Source: Eledone cirrhosa
Taxonomy: Eukaryota > Mollusca > Cephalopoda > Octopoda > Eledonidae
Direction of reading: 5' to 3'
DNA length: 64,000 nucleotides
Assembly (NCBI GenBank): GCA_964016885.1
Contig: OZ024741.1
Location: 412,619,249-412,683,248 of the forward strand
Shown here: piece after piece, positions 42,725 through 53,843 of the stretch
How positions within the stretch are numbered: position 1 is the first letter of the stretch
How the letters are laid out: every line of letters begins with the position of its first letter
Made by a program: the position numbers and the translations under genes
The notes under the pieces: generated by a model
The model's database searches: none
What the model saw: only the letters and a program-made list of their open reading frames with translations
What the model was told of the DNA's origin: nothing

Positions 42725-43456
42725 ATATATATGTATGTATGTTATAAAGTGAAATGACAGGGGGTCAAATATGTTGAATTTCTTTAATTTTTTATTTCTG
42801 AAAACACTATGCACATGGCCAGGTTGCGTAAGAACCCGGTGACCTCATCAGGTGTAAATTGCGTAATAGAAGTATACCAACGGATGATGGTAAACTTTAA
42901 GGAAACAAACAAAGAAAAGACAGAGAGGAAAAGGTTAGTGTTTATGTTTTTGACCCAGAGACGGACGAAGTAGCATGCTGCCCCACCTGACAAGGGAGCA
43001 AGGTATATAACTGTTTCTGAAGAAGACGGTTTGATCGAACCTATATATGAAGTCTGATACTATACCGTTATATAATTGCTATAGATCAGTCAATATATCA
43101 ATATGATTAACCCTCTGAAATTATCGTAAAACAATGAATAGGTAAAATAACTTGACTTTTTATTGTTTTCATTATTAAATTAATATCTAATATATGAATA
43201 ACTTGAACCGTTAAGATCTTCTTCCTGGATATGTCAATATTTATAAAACAAACTTTGTATTTTATCTGATGAGAGCATATCAAATTTTGGGTACCCTTGA
43301 AATATATATAATAGAATAAATATGGTTTTATAAATAAATATATTTCCCATTTATTCAATATCATTGATATTATACTCCAGAAAACTTGTCGAGTGCTTCA
43401 AATCAGTTATAAACATATATATTTGTTGAATTACCAACAAATTAAATATCCCTTTT
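42725..43456. other. No gene; decayed hammerhead-like scrap
   Basis: CTGAAGA (43017-43023) is followed by a partial stem and GAAC instead of GAAAC, and CTGATGA occurs on the minus strand at 42852-42846 without GAAA. Otherwise AT-rich. Confidence 0.35.
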
Positions 43457-43458
43457 GC

Positions 43459-43520
<62 letters not shown>
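43457..43520. repeat. (TA)n microsatellite
   Basis: Marks the 5' truncation point of LINE copy D. Confidence 0.95.
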
Positions 43521-43522
<2 letters not shown>

Positions 43523-43534
43523 TTACAAACACAC

Positions 43535-44968
43535 AAGCCAGTCAGCAAAGTTAGAATTAGCAATGAGTATAGCGAGGAATTTAGCATACAGGTTGGTGTC
43601 CACCAGGGCTCTGTTCTTAGCCCTCTCCTGTTCATCATAGTCCTTCAGGCAATAACGGAGGAGTTTAAGACCGGATGCCCATGGGAACTCCTGTATGCAG
43701 ATGACCTCGCACTTATAGCTGAATCTATGGTAGAACTAGAGAAGAAATTCCAAACTTGGAAGCAGGGACTAGAAAGAAAGGGTCTCAAAGTCAACCTGAC
43801 AAAGACTAAGGTCCTTGTAAGTAGACTAGAAAACAGAATCCAGATCCCCTCAGGGAAATGGCCTTGCTCAGTATGTAGGAAAGGTGTAGGTAGGAACTTC
43901 ATTCTCTGCCCCAAATGCAAACAATGGGTACACAAGAGATGTAGCGGGATCTCAGGAAGCTTAATTAAGAATGTAGGCTTCACATGTAGCAGCTGTGCTG
44001 GGACAGCAAGCAGCAAACAGCCACAGGAAACAAGTACCACCAATCTCTGGGAGGGCTCTGTAGAAACAGTAGACAGCTTCTGCTACCTAGGTGACCGAAT
44101 TAGCAGCGGAGGTGGGTGTTCAGAAAGTGCAATAACTAGGGTAAGAACGGGATGGATAAGTTCAGGGAACTACTGCCACTGCTAGCTGCAAAAGGCTTTT
44201 CCCTCAGAATGAAATGCAGACTGTATGATGCGTGTATATGAACAACAATGTTACATGGTAGTGAGACCTGAGCGCTGAAGGTAGAAGACTTACGTAGATT
44301 AGAAAGAAACAAAGCCTGCATGCTCCGATGGATGTGTAATAGTAATATACGCGAACGGCAAAGCATAAATGAATTGAGAGAGAAACTGAGCATAAGAGGA
44401 ATCAAATGCTGTGTGCAGGAGAGGCGGTTGCGTTGGTATGGACATGTGATGCGTATGAAGGATGACAGCTGCATAAAAAGGTGCAGAGCACTAGAAGTCA
44501 ATGGAAACCGTGGAGTGGGGAGACCGAAGAAGACCTGGGATGAGGTGATAAAAGCCGACCTTACCCAATTAAACCTCTCAAAGGCAATGACACACGACCG
44601 TGACCTCTGGCGTCACGCAGTAATACAGAGTACCCGACCTCCCATGGGTACAAGCTGAAGCATATAGACAATATGTCTCCGCACCCTCCCAGTGCAAAGT
44701 GGTCGTGGAGGTGCAACGGCAAAAAAAGCACCCAGCCCACACTGTAAAGTGGACGTGTAGGCGCCACTGGAAAAAAGCATCCAGCACTCACTGTAAATGA
44801 AGTTGGTGTTAGGAAGGGCATCCAGCTGTAGAAATCAAGCCAAAATCAGTTCCTGTATGAGCAAGGCATGGTCAGCTGACCATACACTGCCCACAACAGG
44901 ACAACCCGTCTAACCCATGCTAGCATGGAAGAACGGACGTATAACGGTGATGATGATGATGATGATGA
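43535..44968 (+). pseudogene. RTE-like LINE copy D, 5' truncated in (TA)n
   Basis: It begins at 'VSKVRISNEYSEEFS'-coding sequence, one RT motif later than copy C. RT 'LLYADDLALIAES', the PHD-like finger 'CSVCRKGVGRNFILCPKC' and 'SFCYLGDRISSGGGCSESA' are readable to about 44185. A frameshift and stops at about 44241 and 44270 follow, then 'RLRWYGHVMRMKDDSCIKRC'. The 3' UTR and (GATGAT)n tail end at 44968. Nearly identical to copies C and F. Confidence 0.92.
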
Positions 44969-44995
44969 CAACTCACATATATATATATATCGCAG

Positions 44996-45081
44996 AAACG
45001 GTAGTGTGCTGGATAAAATGTTTCCTTCTAACCCATGCTAGGATGGAAAAATGGATCTTAAATGATGATGATGATGATATA

Positions 45082-45130
<49 letters not shown>
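44996..45130 (+). mobile_element. RTE-like LINE tail scrap and (TA)n
   Basis: 'ctaacccatgctaggatgga' followed by (GATGAT)n is a LINE 3' end only. (TA)n follows at 45079-45128. Confidence 0.7.
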
Positions 45131-45132
<2 letters not shown>

Positions 45133-45165
45133 GAGTGATGGATATATATATATATATACATATAA

Positions 45166-45792
45166 GTGGTGGATAGCTTCTGGTACCTAGGAGATCAGAT
45201 TAGCATGGGAGGAGGGTGTTCCGAGGCCATAGTATCTAGATTAAGGACGGGTTGGAAGAAGTTTAGGGATCTGCTTCCTCTGCTGACGAAGAAGGGTTTC
45301 TCCCTGCGTACGAAAGGCCGGTTTTATGATGCCTGTGTGAGGAGCGCGATGCTGCATGGTAGTGAGACATGGGCAGCAACTGCAGAGGATATGCGACGGC
45401 TGGAGAGAAATGAGGCAAGCATGCTCCGTTGGATGTGCAGTGTAAATGTGTGTGAACGACCCAGCATGAATGTGTTGAGAGAGAAACTGTGTCTGAGAGG
45501 GATCGAATGTAGTGTACGGGAGAGGAGACTGAGGTGGTATGGACATGTGATGCGCATGGAGGATGACCGATGGGTGAAGAAGTGCCAAGAAATGCCAGTT
45601 GAAGGAAGATGTGGTAGAGGTAAACCACGAAAAACATGGGCGGAGGTGGTGAGAACAGACCTCAGATCATTGAAGCTCACAGTGGAGATGACGAAGGACC
45701 GTGACGAGTGGAGAGATGCTGTGCTGAATAAGACCTGTCCCACCCTTGCGAGCAGGGAAGAGCGGACGTAAAATGAAGATGATGATGGAACA
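45166..45792 (+). pseudogene. RTE-like LINE copy E, C-terminal piece, other subfamily
   Basis: A 201-codon open frame: 'MVDSFWYLGDQISMGGGC', 'GWKKFRDLLPLLTKKGFSL', 'RSAMLHGSETWAATAEDMRR', 'RLRWYGHVMRMEDDRWVKKC' and 'CPTLASREERT' then stop. It lacks EN, RT and finger. Its short tail, 'gcggacgtaaaatgaagatg', ends exactly where copy F starts. The frame is intact but only a fragment. It resembles copy B more than C/D. Confidence 0.88.
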
Positions 45793-45794
45793 AT

Positions 45795-47830
45795 AAGGTA
45801 GATGAGGCAGTTAAGGCCAAGAGACAGGCATGGAAAGAATGGAAGAACAGGGGAAGCAGGGTACATTGCATAGAGATCAGGAGGGAAGCTAGGCGACAAG
45901 TATACTTAGCTAGGAGGGAAGCAGAGGATAGAAAATTCAAGCATGTTTTGCAACGTGAGGACCAGAAACAGGAGGTGTTCAAGATTGTGAGGCAGCGTGT
46001 CAGAGAGAATTGTGATGTCATTGGAGGGAAATGTATCCGGAATGATAAAGGTGAGCTTGCCCTCACAAGTGCTGAGAAGAAAGATGCATGGAAGAGCCAT
46101 TATGATAGATTACTAAATGAGGAGAATGCATGGGAAGAAGAGACCCTACCTCAAGTAGACCCTATAGAGGGACCGGCAGTACAAGTCAGCAACAGCGTAG
46201 TAAGTAAGGCAATCAAATATATGAAGATGGGGAAGGCAACCGGTCCATCGGGTATAGCTGCTGAGATGCTGAAAGCATCTGGGTCGGTAGGTCACACTAT
46301 AACCACACGTATTGTTAACCAGGTAATACTAGAAGGTGTCATACCAAAGGATTGGTGCAGTAGCATCATTGTGAACTGCTACAAAGGTAAAGGTGATGCA
46401 CTAGATAGAGGAAACTATAGAGGTATAAAGCCGATGGATAAGGTGATAAAAGTAACAGAAAGAATTATAGCACAATTGATTAGGGACCGGGTGAAACTAG
46501 ATGAGATGCAATTTGGGTTTGTGCCAGGAAGAGGCACCACTGATGCCCTCTTCCTTGTGAGGAAGTTACAGGAAAAGTACATTGCTAACAGTAAGCCACT
46601 CTACCTGGCAATCGTCGATCTTGAGAAAGAGTTCCCCGTGCTATAATCTGGTGGGCTCTTAGAAAACTAGGAGTAGATGAATGGGTTATGAAAGCTGTAC
46701 AAGCCATGTATAGGGGAGCAGTCAGCAAAGTTAGGATTAGCAATGAGTATAGTGATGAATTTAGCGTGCAGGTCTGTGTCAACCAGGGCTCTGTTCTTAG
46801 CCTCCTCCTGTTCATCATAGTCCTGCAGGCAATAACGGAGGAGTTTAAGACCGGATGCCCATGGAAACTCCTGTATGCAGATGACCTCGCACTTATAGCT
46901 GAATCTATGGTAGAACTAGAGAAGAAATTCCAAACTTGGAAGCAGGGACTAGAAAGAAAGGGTCTCAAAGTCAACATGACAAAGACTAAGGTCCTTGTAA
47001 GTAGACGAGAAAACAGAACCCAGATCCCCTCAGGGAAATGGCCTTGCTCAGTATGTAGGAAAGGTGTAGGTAGGAACTCCATTCTCTGCCCCAAATGCAA
47101 ACAATGGGTACACAAGAGATGTAGCGGGATCTCAGGAAGCTTAATTAAGAATGTAGGCTTCACATGTAGCAGCTGTGCTGGGACAGCAAGCAGCAAACAG
47201 CCACAGGAAACAAGTACCACCAATCTCTGGGAGGGCTCTGTAGAAACAGTAGACAGCTTCTGCTACCTAGGTGACCGAATTAGCAGCAGAGGTGGGTGTT
47301 CGGAAAGTACAATAACTAGGGTAAGAATGGGATGGAAGAAGTTCAGGGAGCTACTGCCACTGCTAGCTGCAAAAGGCTTTTCCCTCAAAATGAAATGCAG
47401 ACTGTATGATGCGTGTATACGAACAGCAATGTTACATGGTAGTGAGACCTGGGCGACGAAGGTGGAAGACTTACATAGATTAGAAAGAAACGAACCCTGC
47501 ATGCTCTGATGGATGTGTAATAGTAATATACGCAAACGGCAAAGCATAAATGAATTGAGAGAGAAACTGAGCATAAGAGGAATCAAATGCTGTGTGCAGG
47601 AGAGGTGGTTGCGTTGGTATGGACATGTGATACGTATGAAGGATGGCAGCTGCATAAAAAGGTGCAGAGCACTAGAAGTCGATGGAAACCGCAGAGTGGG
47701 GAGACTCAAGAAGATCTGGGATGAGGTGATAAAAGCCGACCTTACCCAATTACACCTCTCAAAGGCGATGACACACGACCGTGACCTCTGGCGTCACGCA
47801 GTAATACAGAAGACCCGACCAACAAAGCTG
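45795..47830 (+). pseudogene. RTE-like LINE copy F, 5' truncated
   Basis: It starts in the EN-RT linker ('VDEAVKAKRQAWKEWKNRGS'), continues 'LQREDQKQEVFKIVRQRV', 'GKATGPSGIAAEMLKASG' and 'NCYKGKGDALDRGNYRGIKP'. A small deletion near 46630 destroys RT motif A ('VDLEKEFPVL'). The second frame (46688-47509) has 'SLLLFIIVLQAITEEFKTG', 'LLYADDLALIAES' and the PHD-like finger, with a TGA at about 47507. The C-terminus is readable to about 47820. The usual 3' UTR is replaced by unrelated sequence and (AGT)n. Confidence 0.9.
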
Positions 47831-47898
47831 AAGACTAGGTGTTTGGCATCTGGAATGGAAAACAGAAAAATTAGAATAGTGAGCAAAAGGATAAGAAT

Positions 47899-47960
<62 letters not shown>

Positions 47961-48033
47961 ATAGTGATGGTGGTGGTGGTGGTGGTTCTGCTGCTGGTGT
48001 TGGTGGCACCGCCGCTGATGCAGCAACAGCAGC

Positions 48034-48095
<62 letters not shown>
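47899..48095. repeat. (AGT)n blocks
   Basis: Two blocks, about 47901-47960 and 48034-48094, around a ggt/gct-rich spacer. Confidence 0.95.
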
Positions 48096-48269
48096 CAGGA
48101 GCAGCAACAGTAGTATTGGTATGTTTCTATGACTATGTAGAAAAGATTGCATCAAAGAGCTGCAAAGAAGCATCAGTGAAGTGAAAACAAGACCCCCCGG
48201 AGATGGCGATGAAAATATATTAGTGAGTGTTCAGACTTGTTAAACACTGGTGATTATCACCAGCTGTTT

Positions 48270-48270
48270 G

Positions 48271-48333
<63 letters not shown>

Positions 48334-48334
48334 C

Positions 48335-48372
<38 letters not shown>
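48270..48372. repeat. (TA)n tracts
   Basis: Two ta runs separated by 'atatcgccatc'. Confidence 0.95.
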
Positions 48373-48380
<8 letters not shown>

Positions 48381-48381
<1 letters not shown>

Positions 48382-48645
48382 AAAGGTAAACAGAAATAAC
48401 AACACAATCAGTTCAGTATAAAAGGAACGATTGACTTTCGTCAAATCGGACCGAGGAAACAATGTTTCCATTGATCTTTCCAATTGCTAATACTATCTAT
48501 CGGTTGCAATTCCAGGTAGAAGGTGCAATGTGAAATAAAGTGTCTTACTCAAGGACATAATGCATCGCGCAGTCCGGGAACAGTATATGGAAGGAATATA
48601 TTAGGTTAACACTTGAAAGAGCAGGAAGAGGGTCTTAATGTTTAT
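48381..48645 (-). repeat. Penelope-like 3' region repeat, inverted, split by a SINE
   Basis: Inverted copy of 4206-4300 ('ggtaaacagaaataacaaca' on the left, 'caggaagagggtcttaatg' on the right). GAAACGTT of motif A is here TAAACATT and the core beyond is absent. Confidence 0.75.
48421..48580 (-). mobile_element. Second-type SINE with 7-bp target duplication
   Basis: 'cagtata' flanks it (48414-48420 and 48581-48587). The interior has 'gactttcgtcaaatcggacc', 'tttccaattgctaatactat' and 'aaagtgtcttactcaagga', the inverted 19541-type SINE, without the tRNA-like head. Confidence 0.85.
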
Positions 48646-49005
48646 ACATATATACCGGCGATGTATTTGTTTTGCAAAATTTTGATATAAATTTGTGTTG
48701 AAACATATATTGTTATATTTGGGGAGCTTTATGTTGTTCTAATATTGCCAGAAAAATATAATAAAACACTGTTTGGTTTGGTTTACACTTCAGTAAATTT
48801 TTATACTTCAATCAATAATATAACTGGCAATCAATGTTTATTATTGATAGACCAACTGTTAAATATATAAGTATATTTTCTCAAAGTTCTTTCATCACAC
48901 ATCTGTGATAACTTCAGTGATGATTATCGCCGTTTCCTCCTATTGAGGCAATATTAGGACAACAGAACCCTCCCCAAATATAACCTATATAACAATATAT
49001 ACATA
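48646..49005. other. No recognised gene
   Basis: AT-rich sequence. 'cataaagctccccaaatata'-like phrases at 48716-48735 and 48970-48985 suggest a degenerate inverted repeat ('tatatttggggag' against 'ctccccaaatata'). Confidence 0.5.
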
Positions 49006-49225
49006 TATCATCATCATCATCATCATCATTTTACGTCCACTTTTCCCTGCTTGAAAGGGTGGGACGGGAACTGATTCTGGCTTGATTTCTACAGCTGGAT
49101 GCCCTTCCTAACACCAACCTCATTTACAGTGAGTGGTGGGTGCTTTTTTCCCGTGGCGCCTACACGTCCACTTTACAGTGTGGGCTGGGTGCTTTTTTGC
49201 CGTGGTACCTTCATGACCACTATCA
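49006..49225 (-). mobile_element. RTE-like LINE 3' UTR fragment
   Basis: Minus strand: the tail (GAT)n at the left, 'ggtgttaggaagggcatcca', and the double 'gcccacactgtaaagtggac' block, all as at 44.7-44.97 kb. No coding part. Confidence 0.85.
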
Positions 49226-49229
49226 TCTC

Positions 49230-49373
49230 ATTTCTACAGCTGAGTGAACTGGAGCAATGTGAAATAAAGTGTCTTGCTCAAGGAAACAACACATCACCCG
49301 GTCTGAGAATTGAACTCACAACCTTTTGATTGCAAGCCCAATGCTCTAACCACTAAGCCATGTGCCTCCATAT
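49230..49373 (-). mobile_element. Second-type SINE, head half
   Basis: Minus strand: 'ggcacatggcttagtggtta', B-box-like 'gagttcaattctcag', 'cttgagcaagacacttta' and 'ctccagttcactcagctgta'. Confidence 0.85.
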
Positions 49374-49492
49374 ATTTGTATATATATATATATGTATGTG
49401 TGTGTGTGAGTCCCGGATTCAATTGGGGGTAACCACAGTAAGTAAGGTACTCAGTACATTAATAGATTGTAAATAACACATTTAATATAGAA

Positions 49493-49560
49493 ATGGCTTC
49501 TACAGGAATAGAATGAAACAGTTCTAATCCTGTAGAAGCCACTTCTATATCAAATTTATT
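49493..49560. repeat. Hairpin repeat related to motif E region
   Basis: 27-bp arms ('atagaaatggcttctacagg' ... 'cctgtagaagccacttctat') with two mismatches enclose TGAAACAG. The right half matches the sequence after motif E at 36150-36184; the CTGATGA half is absent. Confidence 0.75.
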
Positions 49561-49571
49561 ATATATATATA

Positions 49572-49945
49572 TATCATCATCATCGTTTAACGTCTTCCAC
49601 GCTAGCATGGGTTAGACAGATTTGTACCACTTGAAGTAAGTTGGGTCAGGTGACCGTATCTCGCTCATATAGAACTGTTTCTGGCTGGTTTTCTATGGTT
49701 GGATACCCTTCCTAGTACCAACCACATTTACAGTACTTGCTGGGTGCTTTTTACCACTACATGACCATTTTACAGTGTGGACTGGGTGCTTTTTGTTGTG
49801 ACACCTATATGATCACTTTAGAGTGGGTTGGATGTTCTGTGGTACCAACATAACTTTACAAAGAAAGGGTGGTGTGGGCGGAAGTGGGAGGATGGTGTAG
49901 GGGGTGGGGGCATATTAGGTTAAGAGGTGCCTACTGACTGTAGAT
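49572..49945 (-). mobile_element. RTE-like LINE 3' UTR fragment, older copy
   Basis: Minus strand: tail 'gtctaacccatgctagcgtg', 'ggttggtactaggaagggta', 'acactgtaaaatggtcatgt', then 'aggcacctcttaacc' as after copy A. Diverged. Confidence 0.8.
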
Positions 49946-50158
49946 TTAAGTTTATACGTAAGGGAAGGCGGATTTTCTGTATTACATGGTATACATACAT
50001 ATATGTAGAAGAGTTCACATTTTTATTTCTCACTTTCTCTCTTTCCCTCTTTGGTGATGTTGACTATATACATGTATGTAAACCATGTTATTTTATACTA
50101 TATTCTTATTAATATACAACTTAACTCCATTATAAATGTTATTATACACTTCCGTAGC

Positions 50159-50187
50159 ATGAAGAAGCCACATGGCTGAAACCTGTA
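50159..50187 (+). ncRNA. Hammerhead-like motif G
   Basis: ATGAAGA (core C replaced by A), stem II AGCC/GGCT with loop ACAT (50166-50177), GAAAC (50178-50182), CT, GTA (50185-50187) with AC/GT as stem III. No stem I is visible. Confidence 0.4.
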
Positions 50188-50279
50188 CAATAAATTTCTT
50201 TTTTTGTAAATAAATGTTTTGCGGTTATTCTATGAGAAAATCCCATTAGCATTTTCTACTGTTTTTTTTCTTTTTTGCT

Positions 50280-50312
50280 ATTATCTATCTATCTATCTAC
50301 CTATCTATCTAT
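50280..50312. repeat. (ATCT)n at Tx1-like LINE 5' end
   Basis: 'atctatctatct' units; the same motif follows the element's 3' end (51111-51123). Confidence 0.9.
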
Positions 50313-51110
50313 CGGGACCTATGGACAACTTCCAGAAGTCCCTGGCCTGGCAGTGCTACCGAGGGGCTTTACCCGTTCGAGAAAGGCTCTACAGACACGG
50401 GCGCCCGGGTAAGGACCCCGCCAAAAAGATCTGTCCCAGATGCGTGTGCGACGAGGAAACCGTTGCACACGCATTGGTACACTGCTCGGGCGTAGCCGAT
50501 CTGTGGGGCTATGTCGAACAACTGCTGTCAAGGGTGGGACCGTTCCGGTTGACCACCGAGTCTATTGTAATGATCAAGCCGCCTCCCCCCTTCAAAGATG
50601 AAGCAGAGGCGGTGTTTCTGTGCGTAATAGCCATGGCGAAAGAGGTTGTATGGTGGACGCGTCTGAAAGGACTGAGGTCAGGCACCTTTCTCTCTAGCCA
50701 ACAACTGGTCCGTTTCTTCCGATATCATTTCGGAAGAAGGATCAGGATGGAGAGAGAGGTGCTGCACCCCAGTCGTTTTTATGAAAGGTGGGTGAAAGTG
50801 GCGAGAATGGCCCGTGTGAATGGGCCTTCTCTTTACATAAGCCTGTAGGTGGAAAAGAGGAAGGAACGAGGGAGCACCCCCTCTCTGTGCTCCTGAGGAA
50901 AAGGGTTGCACACTTTTTTCGGGGGTGTGTGCGACCCCCCAAGGCGCCTCCTCTCTATTGAGGATTTTGTTAAAAATTTTATTTTTTGTTATATCTTATT
51001 TTATTTTTATATTTTGTTATTGCCTCCTCCTTATTGAGGACGCCTTTTTGTGTAAACTCCCCCCTTTGTACTTGTCCCACTTTTGATGCCCTAGTGGCAA
51101 ATAAAAGAAA
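50313..51110 (+). pseudogene. Tx1-like LINE C-terminus and 3' UTR
   Basis: A frame from about 50318 to the stop at 50848 reads 'MDNFQKSLAWQCYRGALPVR', 'ICPRCVCDEETVAHALVHCS' (a CX2CX8HX4C knuckle), 'AMAKEVVWWTRLKGL', 'FFRYHFGRRIRMEREVL' and 'ERWVKVARMARVNGPSLYI'. It is the last ~175 codons of the family at 59-62 kb, uninterrupted but without EN or RT. The UTR ends 'gccctagtggcaaataaaag'. Confidence 0.85.
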
Positions 51111-51275
51111 CATATCTATCTATCCACCACCATCACCATCATCATCATCATCGTTGTCGGCGAAAGTTAAAACAACTATGATGACCATGGGATTTACACC
51201 AAGAAAGTTCTCTGAGGTTTGTGGAAGACCAGCAGTCACCCATACCAACTCTCCTCTCCACACCACTGATGTTGT

Positions 51276-51583
51276 CCAAGGGAAGGCTGATACAACTTGC
51301 CACCAGTGATGTCACAACATACACTATATATATATACACCCTATATACACACTATATATACACCCTATACTCTCTATATACGCTATATATACACCCTATA
51401 CTCTCTATATACGCTATATATACACCCTATACTCTATATATGCACTATATATACACCTTATACTCTATATACACACTATATATATATACACTATACACTA
51501 TATACACACTATATATATACACTATATATTTTATCCAAGGGAAAGGCAATGGCTGATACAGCTTGGCACCAGTGATGTCACAA
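51276..51583. repeat. Minisatellite of tatacaccctatactct units between short direct repeats
   Basis: About 20 to 36-bp units (51320-51525) are flanked on both sides by 'ccagtgatgtcacaacata' with the preceding 'ccaaggga' block. Confidence 0.85.
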
Positions 51584-51589
51584 CATATA

Positions 51590-51722
51590 TATACAGCTGA
51601 GGGAACTGGAGCAACATGAAATAAAGTGTCTTGCTCAAGGACACAACACATCACCCGGGAATCGAACTCCCAACCTCACAATTGTGAATCTAACACTATT
51701 ACCACTAAGCCATGTGCCTTCA
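51590..51722 (-). mobile_element. Second-type SINE, head half
   Basis: Minus strand: 'ggcacatggcttagtggtaa', B box 'gggagttcgattcccgggt' and 'ccttgagcaagacactttat'. Confidence 0.88.
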
Positions 51723-51885
51723 CAATGGATTTTTATGTATGTGTGCATGTGTGCTTGTGTGTATGCGTGTATGTGTGTGTGCATGTGTGTGTGTGTGTGT
51801 GAGTTTGTTTCCATGTGTGTGTGTGTGTGTATGTATATGTATATATATATGTGGCCTTCTAACTTTAAACGTTTATACATATATA

Positions 51886-52277
51886 GATTGCATAAGTATC
51901 AAAGTATCACCTTAGACAAAAACACTAAAAATGTTAACTTCCTTGATGCTACCTTTTACCTAGACTCTAAAATATATACACCCTTTCATAAACCTAACGA
52001 AACACTAATTTATGTGGATACCAAGTCTAACCACCCTAAATCCATATTAAACCCAATCACTAAAGGAATATCTAATAGAATCTCTAATCTATCTTATAAC
52101 AAAACCATATTTAACAATAATTCACAATACTATAATCAGGCACTAGCTAAATCAGGCCATAAATATGAGATTGAATTCCTACCTATAAAATCACATAGTT
52201 TCAACATTATTTCTCACAATATGGCCATGAGGAAAAATAATAATAAGAATAATAGCCACCCTTACTACGAAGGGTAG
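51886..52277 (+). pseudogene. Penelope-like RT C-terminal (thumb) fragment
   Basis: A frame reads 'NTKNVNFLDATFYLDSKIYT', 'PFHKPNETLIYVDTKSNHPK', 'ILNPITKGISNRISNLSYN' and 'YYNQALAKSGHKYEIEFLP'. 'FLD.TF.L....YTPF.KPN' and 'KSNHP' are typical of the RT end in the same Penelope-like lineage as 38.6-39.8 kb. It ends at a stop before the linker and nuclease. Confidence 0.7.
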
Positions 52278-53043
52278 TATCAACTCTAATCCATAAATAT
52301 GAATACAATAACACCAAGTTACAATGCATTACTATAACAAACATTCAATACAGATATAACTTAACATATGTAATGGATGTGAAATCTGTAACTCTCATAT
52401 TCTACACACATACAAATTTGAACTCTACAGAAAATATCATCGCATTGAATCCTCCATAATACACTAACATATTCGCTTATAGTGGTTGTATTTTATGTAA
52501 TACCTTTCCATACAGTACTCATATATGCATAATACATTTGCTTGTTCCATTCCTTTATATATGACTAACGCATGTACTATCTCTTTAATTATTAGACTAT
52601 TCTCTTATATTATCTGTTGCATGTATTCCACTCTGTGCTTTTAATTTTAATTTTTAATTTTAATCTTAATTTTAATTATTGTACAATTCTCATATAATAT
52701 ATGTCGCATCCATTCCACCCTGTAAACATCAAACTGTTGTCCACAACATCAATATATATGTATCTGTATGATTCTTCAGTTGAATAGGAGGTTAATTATA
52801 TGTACAAACATTGATAATGCTCCGAGGACTCCAAGCTTAAGTTTGGAAGAAACAATTGTCAACGATTAAATGTTTTAAACATAACTTTGATACTTGTGTA
52901 TTCTATATTACTGCTCTGTAAAACAACTGATGTTCTTACATTGAGCTATTTCTCTTACTGGTAATAAGGTAGTAATAAATTACTGACCTTCCCTGTTTAT
53001 AGTTATTTATAGTATAGTATATACATAACTATAGATAGTATCT

Positions 53044-53046
<3 letters not shown>
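52278..53046 (+). other. Probable Penelope-like 3' region with hammerhead-like motif H
   Basis: CCGAGGA (52820-52826), stem II TCCAA/TTGGA with an internal loop, GAAAC (52853-52857), AATTGTC. One core base (U4) is C, as in motif F. 52909-53046 is the dispersed repeat also at 42412-42535. (TA)n follows. Confidence 0.4.
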
Positions 53047-53084
<38 letters not shown>

Positions 53085-53151
53085 AAAAAAAGGAAAAGAA
53101 TGACTTCACTTGTAGTGTTAAAAAATTTATGATTTAATGTTATAATATAAT

Positions 53152-53289
53152 TGCTTCTATTTTTGGCACAAGACCAGCAATTACCCAGTACATTACTGGT
53201 ACTTTATTTTATCGACCCCGTAAGGATGAAAGGCAAAGTTAACCTCAGTGGGATTTGAACTCAGATCATAAAGGGACGTAAATCTATGC
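53152..53289 (-). mobile_element. Cephalopod SINE with 12-bp target duplication
   Basis: 'ttataatataat' at 53140-53151 and 53290-53301. The SINE is 5' truncated within its head. The host site is itself palindromic: 'atgatttaatgtt' on the left and its complement 'aacattaaatcat' on the right. Confidence 0.88.
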
Positions 53290-53301
53290 TTATAATATAA
53301 T

Positions 53302-53843
53302 AAAACATTAAATCATATCCTTTCCTATCTCTTCTTCTTATAAATTCCTTAATTCCTTAATTCTAGCGTATTTTCAAAACAAAACAAAATCCTTTTCCTT
53401 CTTTCGAAAACTCTAAACTCCCGCTTCTACTAGCCCCCCCCCCCCCCACCCTCTACTTCACGAGGGTATGGCGATCAACCACCCCAATACCTACATCATG
53501 TCTCTCTCCCCCCCCTCTCTCTCTCTCTTAGCTATATATATATACATATAAGATAGTAATCACTTTCGCCAAATTTCATTGCTGTTCCCTCCACGGTATA
53601 TCATGTAACGTAATGTACATATTTTTCTATCATCTCCACCTCCACACTTCTATTTCGTATCCAGTCCAAACATCCAATCTATTGCTAAAACAAATCTGCA
53701 TTTTTTGTTATCATTAATTGTTAGATACAAGAGTTTTTGTCGTATTGAACAGAACAAATCTTGTATTTTTGTTAATCGCTTGTTAAATACAAGGACCTCA
53801 TTCAATCATTACCTTCTAGCTAGCTACCCAACACCCCTCCCTC
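53302..53843. other. No gene; C-run and (CT)n, possible LINE 5' UTR
   Basis: A C-run near 53436-53447 and (CT)n at 53512-53529. The last ~150 bp before 53844 may be 5' UTR of the intact LINE. Confidence 0.4.

Noticed and set aside
42780..42860. CTGATGA on the minus strand followed by a GC-rich stretch, as a further hammerhead
   Set aside because: No GAAA box follows at the right place (GCAAC instead) and no stem II pairing is found.
51276..51583. Terminal direct repeats of a small element
   Set aside because: The flanking 45-bp similarity is better explained as duplication around a minisatellite; no target duplication or ends are evident.
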